Positions 11,473 through 22,489 of a DNA stretch of 64,000 nt are shown piece after piece (position 1 is the first letter of the stretch; every line of letters starts with the position of its first letter). Under the pieces are notes generated by a model. The model saw nothing but the letters and a program-made list of their open reading frames with translations. It was not told the origin of the DNA and searched no databases. This stretch comes from Odiellus spinosus. Taxonomy: Eukaryota; Arthropoda; Arachnida; Opiliones; Phalangiidae. The position numbers and the translations under genes are program-made. The stretch lies in NCBI GenBank assembly GCA_963920705.1, contig OY987227.1, forward strand, positions 23,895,434 through 23,959,433, given 5' to 3'.

Positions 11473-13789
11473 CTAGTCAAACATACCGTTTAAATTTAAA
11501 TTAAAATATTGTAATATTTATAAAATAAACAATACAATTATAATGTAGTTTAACAATAGCCTACAGATGTTTTAAAATAGTAAAACCGTTAGTTTCGGTT
11601 ATCGACAAAAACCGAGGGAAAAAACAGGCGCCATCTAGTTAACGTTAAAGTATAGCTCTATGATCAATCGATAAAAATCGAGCGATTTAAGCTAGTGGCG
11701 CCATCTGATTAATGGATAAAAAATTAAATTAGTATTGCTATCTACCCATTCCCTGTATATCAATAATATTAATATATTATTTTAATTATTTGATTTAAGC
11801 CAAAATTTTAAAAACAAATAACAATAACGGTGGTTTTAAAACAATATACGACCTGGGGAGCACAAAAAAAAATTCTCCAATAACTCTCCGACCAGTTTGT
11901 GAAAACGTATTAGAATCTTTGAAATTCCCATATAATGCGGCATATGTTAGGTTAGGTTGTAATCTATATACGATTTCAACATGAAAAATTTCAAATACGT
12001 TTTTTCTCAAACTTCCATTGGTTGATAATGGCCGGTGGGGGAAGGAAAGACGTAATGATGACATTAGATTATCGGCGTCGATGACATTTCAAACCTCCAT
12101 ATTTAAAAGCTTAACTCTAGGAAATCTTTTCCCTTAAGAATTTCCAGTGTAACTTCTATCCTTTTATAACAAAACCTGTTGTTCATAAACGTTCTTTATC
12201 GGCAAACAATGGAAAAAATTGTAATCAACAAAACCTCAAGCTTGGCAGCTTTGAATCGAGAATAAGCAGAGTAGCAGACTGTTGTTTTAATGTATAGTTA
12301 CTGCCATTAAAGGATGCTTATGAACGACAGGTTCTGTTATCTATTAAGAAATTTGTCAGTTCTTAATAGTTATAAACTGTAGCACAAGCCTGTATATACC
12401 AAAAGTATATCACATTATTTATTAAAAGTAAACAACAATGAGCAAAGGTCCAGTTTTACATCATACCATCATTTAAATATAGCGCTAAAGTCATCACCGC
12501 TGTCTGCATCGAGTGGTTTGTGTCTTGAATCACAATGTGCTGGTATATTTAACTCGACCTTTGCTACTGGACGTTGTTTACTTTTGATATTACCTATTAG
12601 TCAGAATCAATAACCAAATTATTGTCTTGCTAACGCTCTATTCGAAGGGAGAACGTAAGAGATGTTGTACACCATCTGCCTGGTGACAGCCTCCCTTTAT
12701 AACACAATTTTACGTGATACGGAACTAAGTATCATAAAAAATCGTTGCGCTAAGAGGTTTTTAGCCAAGTAAATTTCATATTTAAACGAAAAAGTGACTA
12801 AAGAATATGACACCTATGGTCAACACTAAAAGTCTAGGCTGGTGACAATAAAATTGAATGAAAAAGAAGAAGAGTCTTATTACCTCAGTCAGTCGCAGCA
12901 GCTGCGATAGTATTTGTTTCAGCAGAGTTACGGGGGGTACTTCAATATCTTTGTAGAATATCTTCATTTTCATCCTTATTGAAATTATAATAGCACCGCG
13001 TTAAAGCATCGGTCTTTAAATTAGAAGAGCTTGTACCACGTTTTGACCTTTTGCTGTTATTTTTAATACTACAAGTCGAGCAAGGCTTAGCGCGAGTTTT
13101 TAAATGACAGCCAATACTTTGATTTTTATTTGTTACCTATTCCTAACTTTTATCTTCGAGGTTGAGATACATTGTGTTGTAGTAGTTCTCTTCTTCATAA
13201 CCGGGATTAAACGGATTTAAAAATCTATAGTAGAACACAAAACACGAGTGGAGGGGAGACGGAGACGGGAGAAGCTTCCGCAAGTTCCGCTTAAAAAAAT
13301 CACCAAGATGGCGTTCGTATGGTAGTTTCTTAATTGATTCGAGTGCAGGAACGGAAATAAGAAATTTTTGTCATTGGTTTTCAATAGCCCCCTTAACAAA
13401 TTCAAAGTTATCGCTCATTTAAAAAAAATTATCAGACATGTCTAGATTTCCTGTATTAATAAGTACTTTTTCTTATCGGACAAATGTCCAGTGACTTAAG
13501 CTTATTTCCGTCCGTGTCCGAGTGGTTACGTAGAAACTAATTACTGATTCTGACTTTTAGGTAATATGCTTATGGTGGTAGAGATAATAGCCGCGTTATT
13601 ACTAAAGATTTTGAGACAGTTTTCAACCGTTTTGCAAAGGTCAAACTCAAAAAATTAGGGATCATTCGTATATAGAAAGACTAAACAATTAGCTTTGATT
13701 TTTGATTCAATTCAATTCAGTTCACGCTACATAGCTTAGAAGTTTTATGGCCCCACGATCAAGTGTCAGGGCAATTTTAATGATCTCAC
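11473..13789 (-). other. Intron between exons j and k
   Basis: 2.3 kb. Direct repeats of GGCGCCATCT occur at 11629 and 11698. An inverted repeat (12424-12585) has arms beginning AAAAGTAAACAAC. A second pair of arms (12169-12191 and 12315-12337, AACCTGTTGTTCATAA type) suggests another old foldback element beside it. Around 13600-13690 there is one degraded arm of family L. Confidence 0.65.
12424..12585. repeat. Inverted repeat, about 162 bp
   Basis: AAAAGTAAACAACAATGAGC at the left pairs imperfectly with GGACGTTGTTTACTTTT at the right, with GCAAAGGTCCAG / ACCTTTGCTACTGG continuing inward. Probably a degraded foldback element. Confidence 0.6.
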
Positions 13790-13860
13790 CTTCCATGTCA
13801 CTTTTAAAATTTGAGAAGATAAAGCTTCGATTGATATGTCTGATGGTGGCGCCGATGGTG
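13790..13860 (-). CDS. Dscam: Dscam exon j: short first part of FNIII-2
   Basis: 71 nt, entering in phase 1 and leaving in phase 0; acceptor TTGATTTTCAG|CACC and donor ACATGGAAG|GTGAG. The peptide APSAPPSDISIEALSSQILK plus VTWK gives the proline-rich inter-domain linker (A-P-S-x-P-P), strands A and B, and the core Trp of FNIII-2. The exon is too short to appear as a long open frame. I found it by requiring an exon that converts phase 1 (exon i) to phase 0 (exon k) and supplies the missing FNIII N-terminus; the join TWK-APVEDYTKG then fits exactly. Confidence 0.93.
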
Positions 13861-13928
13861 CTGAAAATCAATTAAAACTATTTAAAATATAATTTGAAAT
13901 AGTAAATTAAGAAAGATTGATCGATTAC

Positions 13929-14129
13929 CTTCCTCTGAAGTGGTCGTAGTGACGATTTCGCTTGATTTACTCCTCCCCAAAGTATTTTCAGCAAAAACTC
14001 GAAAATAATAAGTCGTAACCGGAAGTAATCCTTTGACGTCGACGCTGACATCCGTTGGAGGAACTGTTAATGACTTTACGTCTTCTTTCCAGCTTTCAGG
14101 ACTCAGTTTGGAACCTTCCTTGGAATGTT
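13929..14129 (-). CDS. Dscam: Dscam exon i: second half of FNIII-1
   Basis: 201 nt (67 codons), phase 1 to phase 1, acceptor TATTACAATCAG|AACA and donor GAGGAAG|GTAAT. The peptide includes EHSKEGSKLSPESW, then VSVDVKGLLPVTTYYFRV and FAENTLGRSKSSEIVTTTT. This contains the FNIII E-F region L-x-P-x-T-x-Y-x-F-R-V and the AEN-x-x-G-x-S-x-S motif of the F-G loop. It joins exon h as KAP-EHSKEG, and exon j 68 bp further on. The two small introns around it contrast with kilobase-scale introns elsewhere in the gene. Confidence 0.96.
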
Positions 14130-14194
14130 CTGATTGTAATAAAACCCCAAGTTCAACTTTTGATTGAATAAATTAACTTTTGATTCATATATAC

Positions 14195-14326
14195 CTGGTG
14201 CTTTGAGATACTGAAGCACGTAGCCAGTGAGAGGGGTATTTCCGCTAAAAGGTTGAACCCACGAAACTGTGGCGCTTCTACTAGTTAACCCCTTGACTTG
14301 TAAATCTTTCGGAGTATCTGGTCTTT
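14195..14326 (-). CDS. Dscam: Dscam exon h: first half of FNIII-1
   Basis: 132 nt (44 codons), phase 1 to phase 1, acceptor CAATATTTCAG|AAAG and donor GCACCAG|GTATAT. The peptide starts ERPDTPKDLQVKGLTSRSAT, followed by VSWVQPFSGNTPLTGYVLQY and LKAP. This shows the FNIII A/B strands with P-x2-P, the core Trp (SWVQPFSGN) and the C strand up to GYVLQY. The split in the middle of the FNIII C-C' region, followed by a 65-bp intron, is a standard FNIII exon break. Confidence 0.95.
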
Positions 14327-14647
14327 CTGAAATATTGAAAACCAAAAAGAAAAAAATTAATGCAATGTTTATACCCGTGGTTCCTGTAAGCTTACATAAT
14401 GATAATGACAGCGTTTTTATCAGCCAACCGTTAATTAAAAGAGAGAAATGATAATTATCCGCTCAAGAGTAACAAAGGCCTACGTATTTAGCATCTAAAT
14501 GAACACCTATCTCAATATATAAAGATGAATAACCAAACCTGGTGTTCATAATCGTAACTAACAAATCTCGTGTGAAGCTGCCTTCGATAAAGAGAGCAGT
14601 TAGTACTTCATAAAAACGATGCTTTATTATACATCTTTAACTATTAA

Positions 14648-14713
14648 AGGGAGAATGCAACCTAACGTGATTTTTATCGATTTCTTATCGTTTAAATAGG
14701 CCTAATCCATAAG
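14648..14713. mobile_element. Family F fragment F2 (left arm only)
   Basis: AGGGAGAATGCAACCTAAC followed by the ATCGATTTCTTATCG and AATAGGCCTAATCCA blocks, next to TTAA at 14644-14647. The rest of the element is missing. Confidence 0.8.
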
Positions 14714-16401
14714 GAAAAAAATTAAATCTAACTTATCAGGGTGGGCGGAAAACGTCTACTTCTCAACCGAAACGATTTGAAAATAAATTGGGGTGAAATG
14801 ACGCCAGACAACAATCACTTTCTCACCCCGATTTGATTACACATTCTCACTAAAACCGAAGATGTATCGTTCGGCGAACATAATTCAAACGCGGGCATCA
14901 GACGGCCATTAATAAATACTGATATTAAATATCTTACATTAGATAACTCAAAACTGCTTTCGTATTTACTACTAGCTTTTGATATCGATTAATTTCTCTC
15001 AAAGCCGAAAATGTTCTGGTTCACTTAATACTTAATGAACTTAACCAAATTTTCTTTTAAAATTAAAATATAATATTCAATTACCTATAAATTAGAACTT
15101 AAAACTAAATTGAAACGAGTTAAACTCCAAATTCAGATGTCATAAGCTAAAAATTGTGAAAAATCGATTCAACCGACAACTGTTAACCGTTAACTTCTAA
15201 ATTATGAAAAGTTTTAAGTAACGTCCAAAAAACAAATACAATAACAGTACTCCAAATAAACAATTCATAATCAAAGTTAAAGAACGGCTCTAAAATATAG
15301 ATGGCGCTTTCATTATCAGTTTGAAACTAAAATACGATCGAAATTCTGGCGCGCGTGGGAGTTTAGGATGGGGCTTTGGGGCTAACACGTCGTAGATAAT
15401 GGATCGTCATTTGCAGTGTTTGTACTCGAGTTGAAGAGGGAGATAGCTCGCTGAAAGGTGGGCGCGTTTAAGAAAGGCACGCTCTGACGTGTTTGCTTAT
15501 CGAAAGTCGGCAACGTTCTTTACGCGATCCGTAAACAAATTAAAGCTTTCGAGAGTATATAAGGTAAACAAGGAGACGTTATAGGGCGCGTGGCTCGATC
15601 CCGTACGCCCTTGGGCCCAACGCCTTTACCATCTCTACGCTGAGTTCACGTTTATACCCGAAACGAGAGAACTTAAGACTCCCAACTGTCAACACCAATT
15701 TAATAGGAACTCCTTAATGCAGTCACGACTCTTTTATGACAGCTACCTTATTTCCGGATCTCCACCTTTATATCCAAGAATAGCTGCCAATTCGCGCACG
15801 TAGAACTCCCCTTTGAAATAACCCGAGGTCGTCGAAAAATAATTTGTATATTCCGTTCCAAACTTGGAAGCCCATTTTAGTTTCAATTAAATATGTTTTA
15901 AATATGTCAATTTAAGTATACCTACCAAGGTTGCAATATAGTATATTTAATTATGTTCAAGATGATTTAGGGTAATTTAAAAATCTAGTTGTTAAATCTC
16001 ATACAGAAAGTATTGCGTCTCAATTACTACCTTTGTTTTCATGCTTAAAGCAAAGAGAATTGAATATAGCCAAGTGTGGCCCGCCTAAATTTGGACCCTC
16101 TCTCCCGACTAGAAGTATGGAAGAAGAGTTCAAATCAATCGAGCCAGACAGGGGTGATGGCTTTTTGGCTAGTCTAAATTAATAGTTTATATTTGGGTTT
16201 TCAAAACATTCGGTGCTTCTGGAAATATCAGGTAACATTTCCCTATTAAAACGGGAAAACGGAACATGGCTCTTGAAATATTGCATGAACCCTGTGATCA
16301 ATATGAAGCCATTATATATTAAAGTTATAAATTATTTACCAGGGTGAAGATATACCTACTTGAAATCAAACTTTTATACAGAGAAAAAGACATGGCATAT
16401 T

Positions 16402-16519
16402 CAATGAAAAACTTTATTTACGAGAAGTTTCAAGACGAGATCCTTCTTGAAGTAACTCTAACGATTGACTGAAAAAGGACCTGGGCTCGAAAAGTCTCGC
16501 AAATAAAGTTTTTCATTCG
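16402..16519. repeat. Compact inverted repeat, about 118 bp
   Basis: AATGAAAAACTTTATTTACG pairs with the inverse at 16498-16517, with one main mismatch. A second, inner pair (TTCAAGACGAGATCC / TTCTTGAAGT) lies between them. It could be a small MITE or a structured intronic element; no target duplication is obvious. Confidence 0.6.
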
Positions 16520-16689
16520 ATACGTATCGTTTTTCCCCAAATTAAAGTTTAGTTTCAAAGTCTATATAGCCATTTATTTCAATAATAACGATATTCGAGG
16601 AGCGACGCTTTCTGTCTGAGATTTTACGGGTTTTACGCGAATATATTAGACACCCCCATTTCCAATTAGCTAAGGACAGAGTGTGATAC

Positions 16690-16841
16690 CTAAGATGATG
16701 ACCTGTATGTTCTGTTCATCCTCGCCGTACTTATTAGATGTCTGGCAAGAGAATAGAGCCGAGTCGGTTCTCTCCGCGGAACTGATCGTCATGGTTGATG
16801 TCGTCCCGTTCTCGTTGACTTTTTGCTCTTCACTGTATCTG
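16690..16841 (-). CDS. Dscam: Dscam exon g: second half of Ig9
   Basis: 152 nt, phase 2 to phase 1, donor ATCTTAG|GTATC. The peptide runs RYSEEQKVNENGTTSTMTIS, then SAERTDSALFSCQTSNKYGE and DEQNIQVIIL, the Ig9 E/F strands with the second Cys. The pattern RY-x3-E-x3-N/D-G-x3-S-x-M/L-x-I resembles insect Dscam Ig9. The acceptor reads ACGCAGCAG|AT or ACGCAG|CAGAT. These two AGs are 3 nt apart, so the exon end could be 16841 or 16838, adding or dropping one residue. NGT is a potential N-glycosylation site. The exon ends the Ig block; the next coding exon starts FNIII-1. Confidence 0.94.
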
Positions 16842-17617
16842 CTGCGTGGGAGAAAAATACGTTTTCAGTCAATAATATTAAAAAGTAAAAAGACCAACGC
16901 AGCTAGAAATCAAGTTTTGGCCTTCTGGAACCTAACTTATATTGATTAAACCATTAAATCTAGATAGACAGCGATGAAAGCCGATCAAGATAAGGGAAAG
17001 AAAAGAATCAAGCCGAGTTAACACTATAATTGTAGCATAGTCATTGTCAGTAGTATTATTTGTTACAAGTTAATTCACACCCTTGTTTACTTCGCTAGAC
17101 TTACAAGTCGCTTGTTTTCTTAGCCTTACCCTCGTTTACAATTTACGGTAAATAAAAAATTGAATTGAGACTAATCGATTTGGTCGTTAAAATTACAAAA
17201 CTAGACAAAGAATTGGTGGTAATTCGCAGATTAAATTGTCAAATCGACCAAAATAACTGGTTATCAAAAGCTACGTTCACACTACAGTCTTTGAAAACGT
17301 TTTTAACCGTTTTGGAAAGGTCAAATTATAAAATTTTAGGGTCACCCGTGAAGATCTTTGATCAAGAAACTCAGTTAATATCTTAAAAAGTCGAAACGGT
17401 TTGAAAACGGTTCCAAAGTGTCAAGTATCAACGTAGCTATAGTCTAGCATGCCTTGAACCTTTTTAAAAAAGGCAAATTGTCAATTGGTGGGTTGTTGAT
17501 ATTCTAAATTTGACAAAAACTATTAATAGATTGAAAAGTTGATTTCAACATTCAAAACGTTCAATGTGAACGAAGCCATAGAGAGGAAGAAGAAAGTTGA
17601 TTCGTCCGAGCTATTAC
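16842..17617 (-). other. Intron between exons f and g
   Basis: 776 bp, occupied in the middle by the short inverted-repeat element L1 (17269-17438). No other structure is seen. Confidence 0.75.
17269..17438. mobile_element. Short MITE family L, copy L1
   Basis: A 170-bp element with arms AGCTACGTTCACACTA… and …TATCAACGTAGCT. Internal GGAAAGGTCAAATTATAAAA and TTTTAGGGTCACC blocks recur in the other copies. Confidence 0.72.
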
Positions 17618-17768
17618 CTCGAATCTGGTAGATTGTTTTCCAAACTCTGCTTGTCTTTGGTCCAACGTAAAACCAACGGTTGTTCCCCGAAGGCTTCGCA
17701 ACTGAGCCGAAGAGTTTCCCCTTTCTTGGCAGTCATTGATTGAAACTTTGTGGCGAAATGAGCCGGAA
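17618..17768 (-). CDS. Dscam: Dscam exon f: first half of Ig9
   Basis: 151 nt, entering in phase 1 and leaving after two bases of a codon (phase 2); acceptor GTGGTACAG|TTCC and donor TCGAG|GTAAT. The peptide starts VPAHFATKFQSMTAKKGE, a linker very typical of Dscam Ig9. It continues TLRLSCEAFGEQPLVLRW, with B-strand Cys and C-strand Trp, and ends TKDKQSLENNLPDS before the split Ser or Arg codon. The exon lies only 776 bp from exon g. Reading the same frame past the acceptor gives extra upstream residues that are intron, since the frame must enter in phase 1 from exon e. Confidence 0.94.
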
Positions 17769-18005
17769 CTGTACCACAGGCACGCGACAAACCAAAAGAA
17801 GAAGAAAAAAAAGCGCAGGTATTATATAAGTTATATATAAACTTAGAAATGGGAACGAAATGCTTTCGCAAGAAATTTATCGATTGATATTTTAGAACAG
17901 TATCTAGAAAAGATCCAGAAACATTTGTCGGGAAATACGCGCCCTTTTCAATCCACGTTTTCCAAGCTTTCGCTAATCCCTTTCGAGAAGGTAATTATAT
18001 CAAAT

Positions 18006-18344
18006 CAGAAGTAGATGAAACCCTCCTTTGAAGTCTACTACTCTAATGTTCGATATAGCGCTCCTCTCTGTATGGGTAAAATTCCCAATTTTACGAGATC
18101 GGAGGGGTCCTACTTCATACCCCCCTGTCTACGGAAAATTGGAAACTCTCTCTCTCCACAAACGACGACGTGTTTTTGACGAACTCCAAGGCTGCTAGAG
18201 ATATTCGCTCGACGAACTCCCTTTCCGAAAATATCTACCGTTAGAAGGCGTACGAATCGCGCTTTTTGAAACTAACCCATACAGAGAGGGGTAGACAAGA
18301 CCAGGTTAGTAATAGACTTCAAAGGAGGGTTTCATCGGCTTCTG
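18006..18344 (-). mobile_element. MITE family A, copy A5
   Basis: Subfamily 2. Perfect 7-bp duplication ATCAAAT (17999-18005 and 18345-18351). The 5' end reads CAGAAGTAGATG. Confidence 0.94.
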
Positions 18345-18761
18345 ATCAAATCCATTTAGATATCGGCTTCTTTGTCAATTGAAGTCTGTTAAAGTGGATT
18401 AAATAAGAAGCTTGATTTAAGCTTCAACTCTGTTTTGACCTGAAAGCTAGAGTCTTGGATTGAAAACGCGGCTTAAGAGTTAGAAAAATGGCTAGAATAG
18501 ACGAAGTTAGTACATACCCAATATCTTTTTAACGGGTGGTAATATTTGTAACACCTATCGGGTTCTAGACAGCTCGTAATTTGGTTAGCTATGTCTTCAT
18601 AAATGTATTATTAGTATATATTTAGATATATAATACTAGTGGGGAAGCTATTGGCTTTAAGAGATTTAATGAAAATAATATATTTCGCAAATCAAATTAC
18701 ACTTAAGCGTAGAATATTTGAGTTTCCAGGACAAAATATAGAGAATTTACCAAATTAAACG

Positions 18762-19207
18762 AAAGTGATGCTGTCACTATTTTTTTTTTTTTTTTTTTTT
18801 TTTTTTTCGAAAGTTTGGAAATATCAAATCGTCAAAACCAAAATGTCAAATAATGAATAGGCACTGTTTGCCGTTAGAGTTTGCCAATGAACGCCAGAGT
18901 TTTTTATTCATCTATAACTATTAAGGTACATTAACTGTAGCCTGTATATAATAGCCACGGGATCATAATTACAACGTTTGATTTTATGATTATAGAAATT
19001 TAGAAAAAGCCGATTGTTTTTTACTAAATTGTAATTTTTTTGTATGACAAAATTGATTTTAACTGAGATGCTAATCACTCCGATTATTTGTACACCGATT
19101 ACGGATTACGGTACAGCATTACACTGAGTGACTGGCCCCTCGTTTTTAACTATACTTCAGAAAATTACGTATGAATAATCATAAGAAATCAGTGACAGCA
19201 TCACTTT
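18762..19207. mobile_element. Inverted-repeat element J with poly-T
   Basis: AAAGTGATGCTGTCACT at the left and AGTGACAGCATCACTTT at the right are perfect inverse copies. A 28-T tract (18780-18807) sits just inside the left end. AAATTAAA occurs near both flanks. Single related ends appear at about 9725 and 43050. Confidence 0.75.
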
Positions 19208-19591
19208 AAATTAAAATTTATAAGTTAAGGAGAAATTTAAAATAATCTTTCAATCTCCTTATATCTGATTAACTACAAACTTGAAAGGAATATTAATTCA
19301 CATTGTAAAATAAGCTTCTCTTCATAAATTATGATCCTTTCTAGGTTTGAATATATATATATATGAGTACGGCTATATTAAATTTGTTATCGTTGAATAT
19401 TTTATATCATATAATATAAATCATAAATTGTATTATTGGAGCTTAAATTGCCATCGAAGAGGCCTAGAGATATTAAAATATTTTAGAAATTCTAGTCGGG
19501 TCGAAAATATTTATTCCACCATTATTTATCAGCATGTGGAAAGGGTTACTAGGGGTAACGGGACATAACTGTTCAAAGTTTTATCTCATAA

Positions 19592-20078
19592 CAGAAGCCG
19601 ATGAAATTCTCATTTGAAGTCTATTATTACCGGGTTTTGTGAGCTGGATCTCACCACTTAGCGTTTTGCTAAGTTCAACTCTAGAAGTTTTCAAAAAACG
19701 GAAAAACCTGAGGCGGTAATTGGATAGGCAATGTCATGTCAATTCCGCTTGCAGACAAGTATAACCAAAACCTAGAATCAAATGAAATTCCAGGAATTTA
19801 AAGGAACTTAAACCGTCGTGACCCTTTATCCATGTTTGTCCATGAGAGTATCGAAACTAGGCATACGCGTGGGTACGCTAGCGCTTGGGATCCTTACATA
19901 CATGATTGGCAGGGAATAAATCTCGTGCATTCTACATGTCTAGAAGCCCCTGCCGCAGAAAAGAGATAGATAATTGCCAATTTTTGGTAAACGGGGGGAA
20001 TTTGAACCAGGCCCCTTCCAAGCTTGTAAAAGAGGAACATTTACCCCAAACTTCAAAGGAGTGTTTCATCGGTTTCTG
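19592..20078. mobile_element. MITE family A, long divergent copy A6
   Basis: Has family A ends (CAGAAGCCGATGAAA at the left, TTTCATCGGTTTCTG at the right) but is 487 bp with a largely different interior. Flanks are CTCATAA and CTCATGT. It is either an old copy, a related family, or closer to an ancestral, longer element. Confidence 0.8.
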
Positions 20079-20579
20079 CTCATGTAAGCATTAACCAATC
20101 ATCGTGATATAACGGGTATTGCAACTTATTACGCGTTGCAAAATTACTTTGGCGTAGACTATACGTACCTTAATAACCAAAATTTTGTTACTCCATAAGT
20201 TGAACTAATTAAAACGGTTCCTATAATAAGGAAACACTGAGCGAACGACGCATAATCTTAAATTAGAATTTGATACCCGAGTTTTAAATTAAAACCTCGC
20301 GTCTTTTAGGCCAGAGTTAAAAAGGATCCAAATTGAGTTATAGGGAACTTGTTATCCAATATAAAGGAATGTTCTTTCCAAGGGTGTAATATAGTATGAC
20401 CCATAATCTCGTTAATTTTGAGACAGGGGGAGCTATAAACATTTTGTATACTGCTTCTAACCATATAGGAATAGACCCCCCGAAAGACCTAACGAGTTTA
20501 GTAGCTCGCTTTAGGAGCAAAATAAGAGGCTCTGTAAAGGGAATATTTAAAAGTGATTACGCGTATAAGCCGTACGTAC

Positions 20580-20759
20580 CGTGGACGCTAAGCTTAACAA
20601 CGGCGCTCAATCCAGGACTGACTCCGTTGGTGGCTTGACACATGTAATCGCCGGCGTCTAACGAACTCACTTCTCGTATGATAAGCGATCCATTTTCCAA
20701 TATCTGAACGTGAGGATTGCTGATGACAGTTTGGTAATTGGCCGATGCTGACTCCGACG
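20580..20759 (-). CDS. Dscam: Dscam exon e: second half of Ig8
   Basis: 180 nt (60 codons), phase 1 to phase 1. The acceptor is CATTTGTAG|CGTC after a CT-rich tract (20766-20793 on the plus strand is GA-rich); the donor is GTCCACG|GTACGT. The peptide runs ASESASANYQTVISN, then QILENGSLIIREVSSLDAG, then DYMCQATNGVSPGLSAVV and ends KLSVH. ENGSL plus DAGDYMC is the Ig8 E/F-strand signature with the second Cys. NGS is a potential N-glycosylation site. The GLSAVVKLSVH ending followed by VPAHF in exon f matches the Ig8/Ig9 border I recall from arthropod Dscam. Confidence 0.95.
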
Positions 20760-21373
20760 CTACAAATGAGAGAGAGAGAGAAAGGGGGAGAACAAACGAA
20801 CGGGGCAAGCAGAAACACAGAATTAGAATTATTAAAAAATAATGGAGCAAAGACCAGTATAAAATCCTTATAAAGATTAAAATTTGGGAAAAATTCCTTC
20901 GAACGGATTACAGAAAACAGACTGGCAAGGCTGTCAATATTTTTTTGTAATGCCTTATTAGGATTATATTTTTAGTTTTATCATATTATTAAAACGCCAT
21001 ACACAAACTTTTATGCCTCTGAGTTGACGGGTTCTTAAGAAACTTCAAAATTATGATGTCAAAAATATTTATAGATAATATTGTAAGGTAGTTTATTTAA
21101 TAGGGACTAAATTGAACGCTAATTTTCATACGAAAGGTATGAATTTCTGGATTAAGTACTTTTACGAAAAAGACCGCGCGAAAGTGACCTTATCACGTGC
21201 AAGATAGAACGCGCGAGAATATAATATCCACGCTATGATAGCGATGATGTAGTATTAAAAATTTCTATGGGAAATTACGGATATTTTAGCGGAAAACGAA
21301 ATTCGGGTTTTGGCGACGAATGTTAAATTTCTATATATTTTTTCCGGCGCTAATTTTTTTCTTAGACAAGCAC

Positions 21374-21709
21374 CAGAAGCCGATGAAACCCTCCTTTGAA
21401 GTCTACTACTCCAATGTTCCATATAGCGCTCCTCTCTGTATGGGTAAAATTCCCAATTTTACGAGTTCGAAGGGGTCCTACTTTTTCCCCCCTGTCTACG
21501 GAAAATTGGAAATTCTCTCTCTCCACAAACGACGACGTTTTTGGACGAACTCCAAGGCTGCTAGAGATATTCGCTCGACGAACTTCCGCTCCGAAAACAT
21601 CTACCGTTAGGAGGCGCACGAATCGCGCCTTTTGAGAATAACCCATACAGAGAGGGGTAGACAAGACCCGGGAGTAATAGACTTCAAAGGAGGGTTTCAT
21701 CGGCTTCTG
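21374..21709 (-). mobile_element. MITE family A, copy A7
   Basis: Subfamily 1. Perfect duplication CAAGCAC (21367-21373, 21710-21716). Spurious open frames run through it in both directions. Confidence 0.95.
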
Positions 21710-21828
21710 CAAGCACTTATTAGCCCTGACATTTGTCCTTATTGTATACGGAATTTCAGCTTTGAAATCTCAAATTCTTTCGAAAATCCTTTTATAGGAG
21801 TGGTTTTAAGATTTTAATAACCGCGTTA

Positions 21829-21980
21829 ACTCTGAAACAGTTTTAAAAAGTTCAAATCCCCTTTTGAAAGTAATAATTCTGTTTATTACGAAAATATCTC
21901 TACAAGTGACCCCAAAATTCAACAATTTGACCTTTCCATTACGGTTTAAAACGCTAGCAAAGTCTAGTGCGAACGCGGCT
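21829..21980. mobile_element. Short MITE family L, copy L3
   Basis: AACCGCGTTAACTCTGAAAC at the left, AAGTGACCCCAAAATTCAAC inside and AGTCTAGTGCGAACGCGGCT at the right. It resembles L2, with CGCGG rather than CTACG ends. Confidence 0.68.
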
Positions 21981-22489
21981 TATGTTAATTTTATATAGAC
22001 AACGTTGCGCGGAATTTTGGCAAGTGTCGGAACCTTGGCATTTTGAAGCCGAGTTATTGATGAATTATTTAATAGATTGCAATCATAAAAATAAATTTTG
22101 CGGTGCCAGAGAAATGTCGCAATATACTTTTGTTTTTGTATATTGACCAATGGAAACCGAGCGTAAGCAAGGCTGCTAAAACTTTATTTTCGGAATCGGA
22201 CCACGCCAAAAAAACGTATTCCAGAATTTATTCAGAATTTTTAGATACGTTTTTGGTGATTAAATTAATTTACAAAACTTTTTAAAGATTAAATTCGGAC
22301 CAATCATATTATTCCAGCCATTAATATCGCTTGTAATATTCTAATATTAAAATAAATGACGGAATTTGACGATCAAGGTCTTGGGCAGGTCTATTCTTTT
22401 AATGTTTGGACATTAAAACGCTGTTGAAGGCTGAAATAATCTGGTTGGTTCAAAATATATATATACGTTAATTAAAATTTTACCAAAAT

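Larger units (their letters stand above)
14327..16689 (-). other. Intron between exons g and h
   Basis: 2.4 kb. Contains a single 5' arm of family F (about 14648-14713, bordered by TTAA) and a compact inverted repeat (16402-16519). A GC-richer patch at 15300-15660 shows no coding pattern. Confidence 0.65.
17769..20579 (-). other. Intron between exons e and f
   Basis: 2.8 kb. Contains family A copy A5, the long variant A6 and the poly-T-bearing foldback J. The remainder is AT-rich without coding pattern. Confidence 0.75.

Noticed and set aside
12782-12973. Minus-strand EVPPVTLLKQ frame considered as the missing FNIII-2 N-terminal exon
   Set aside because: It has no core Trp and the wrong phases. 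The 71-bp exon at 13790-13860 fits both phase and sequence exactly.
21362-21712. Open frames inside family A copies, such as those ending TERSAIWNIGVVDFKGGFHRLL
   Set aside because: They recur at every copy in both directions because the element is palindromic and young. They match no transposase domain that I recognise and are only 60-116 residues long.
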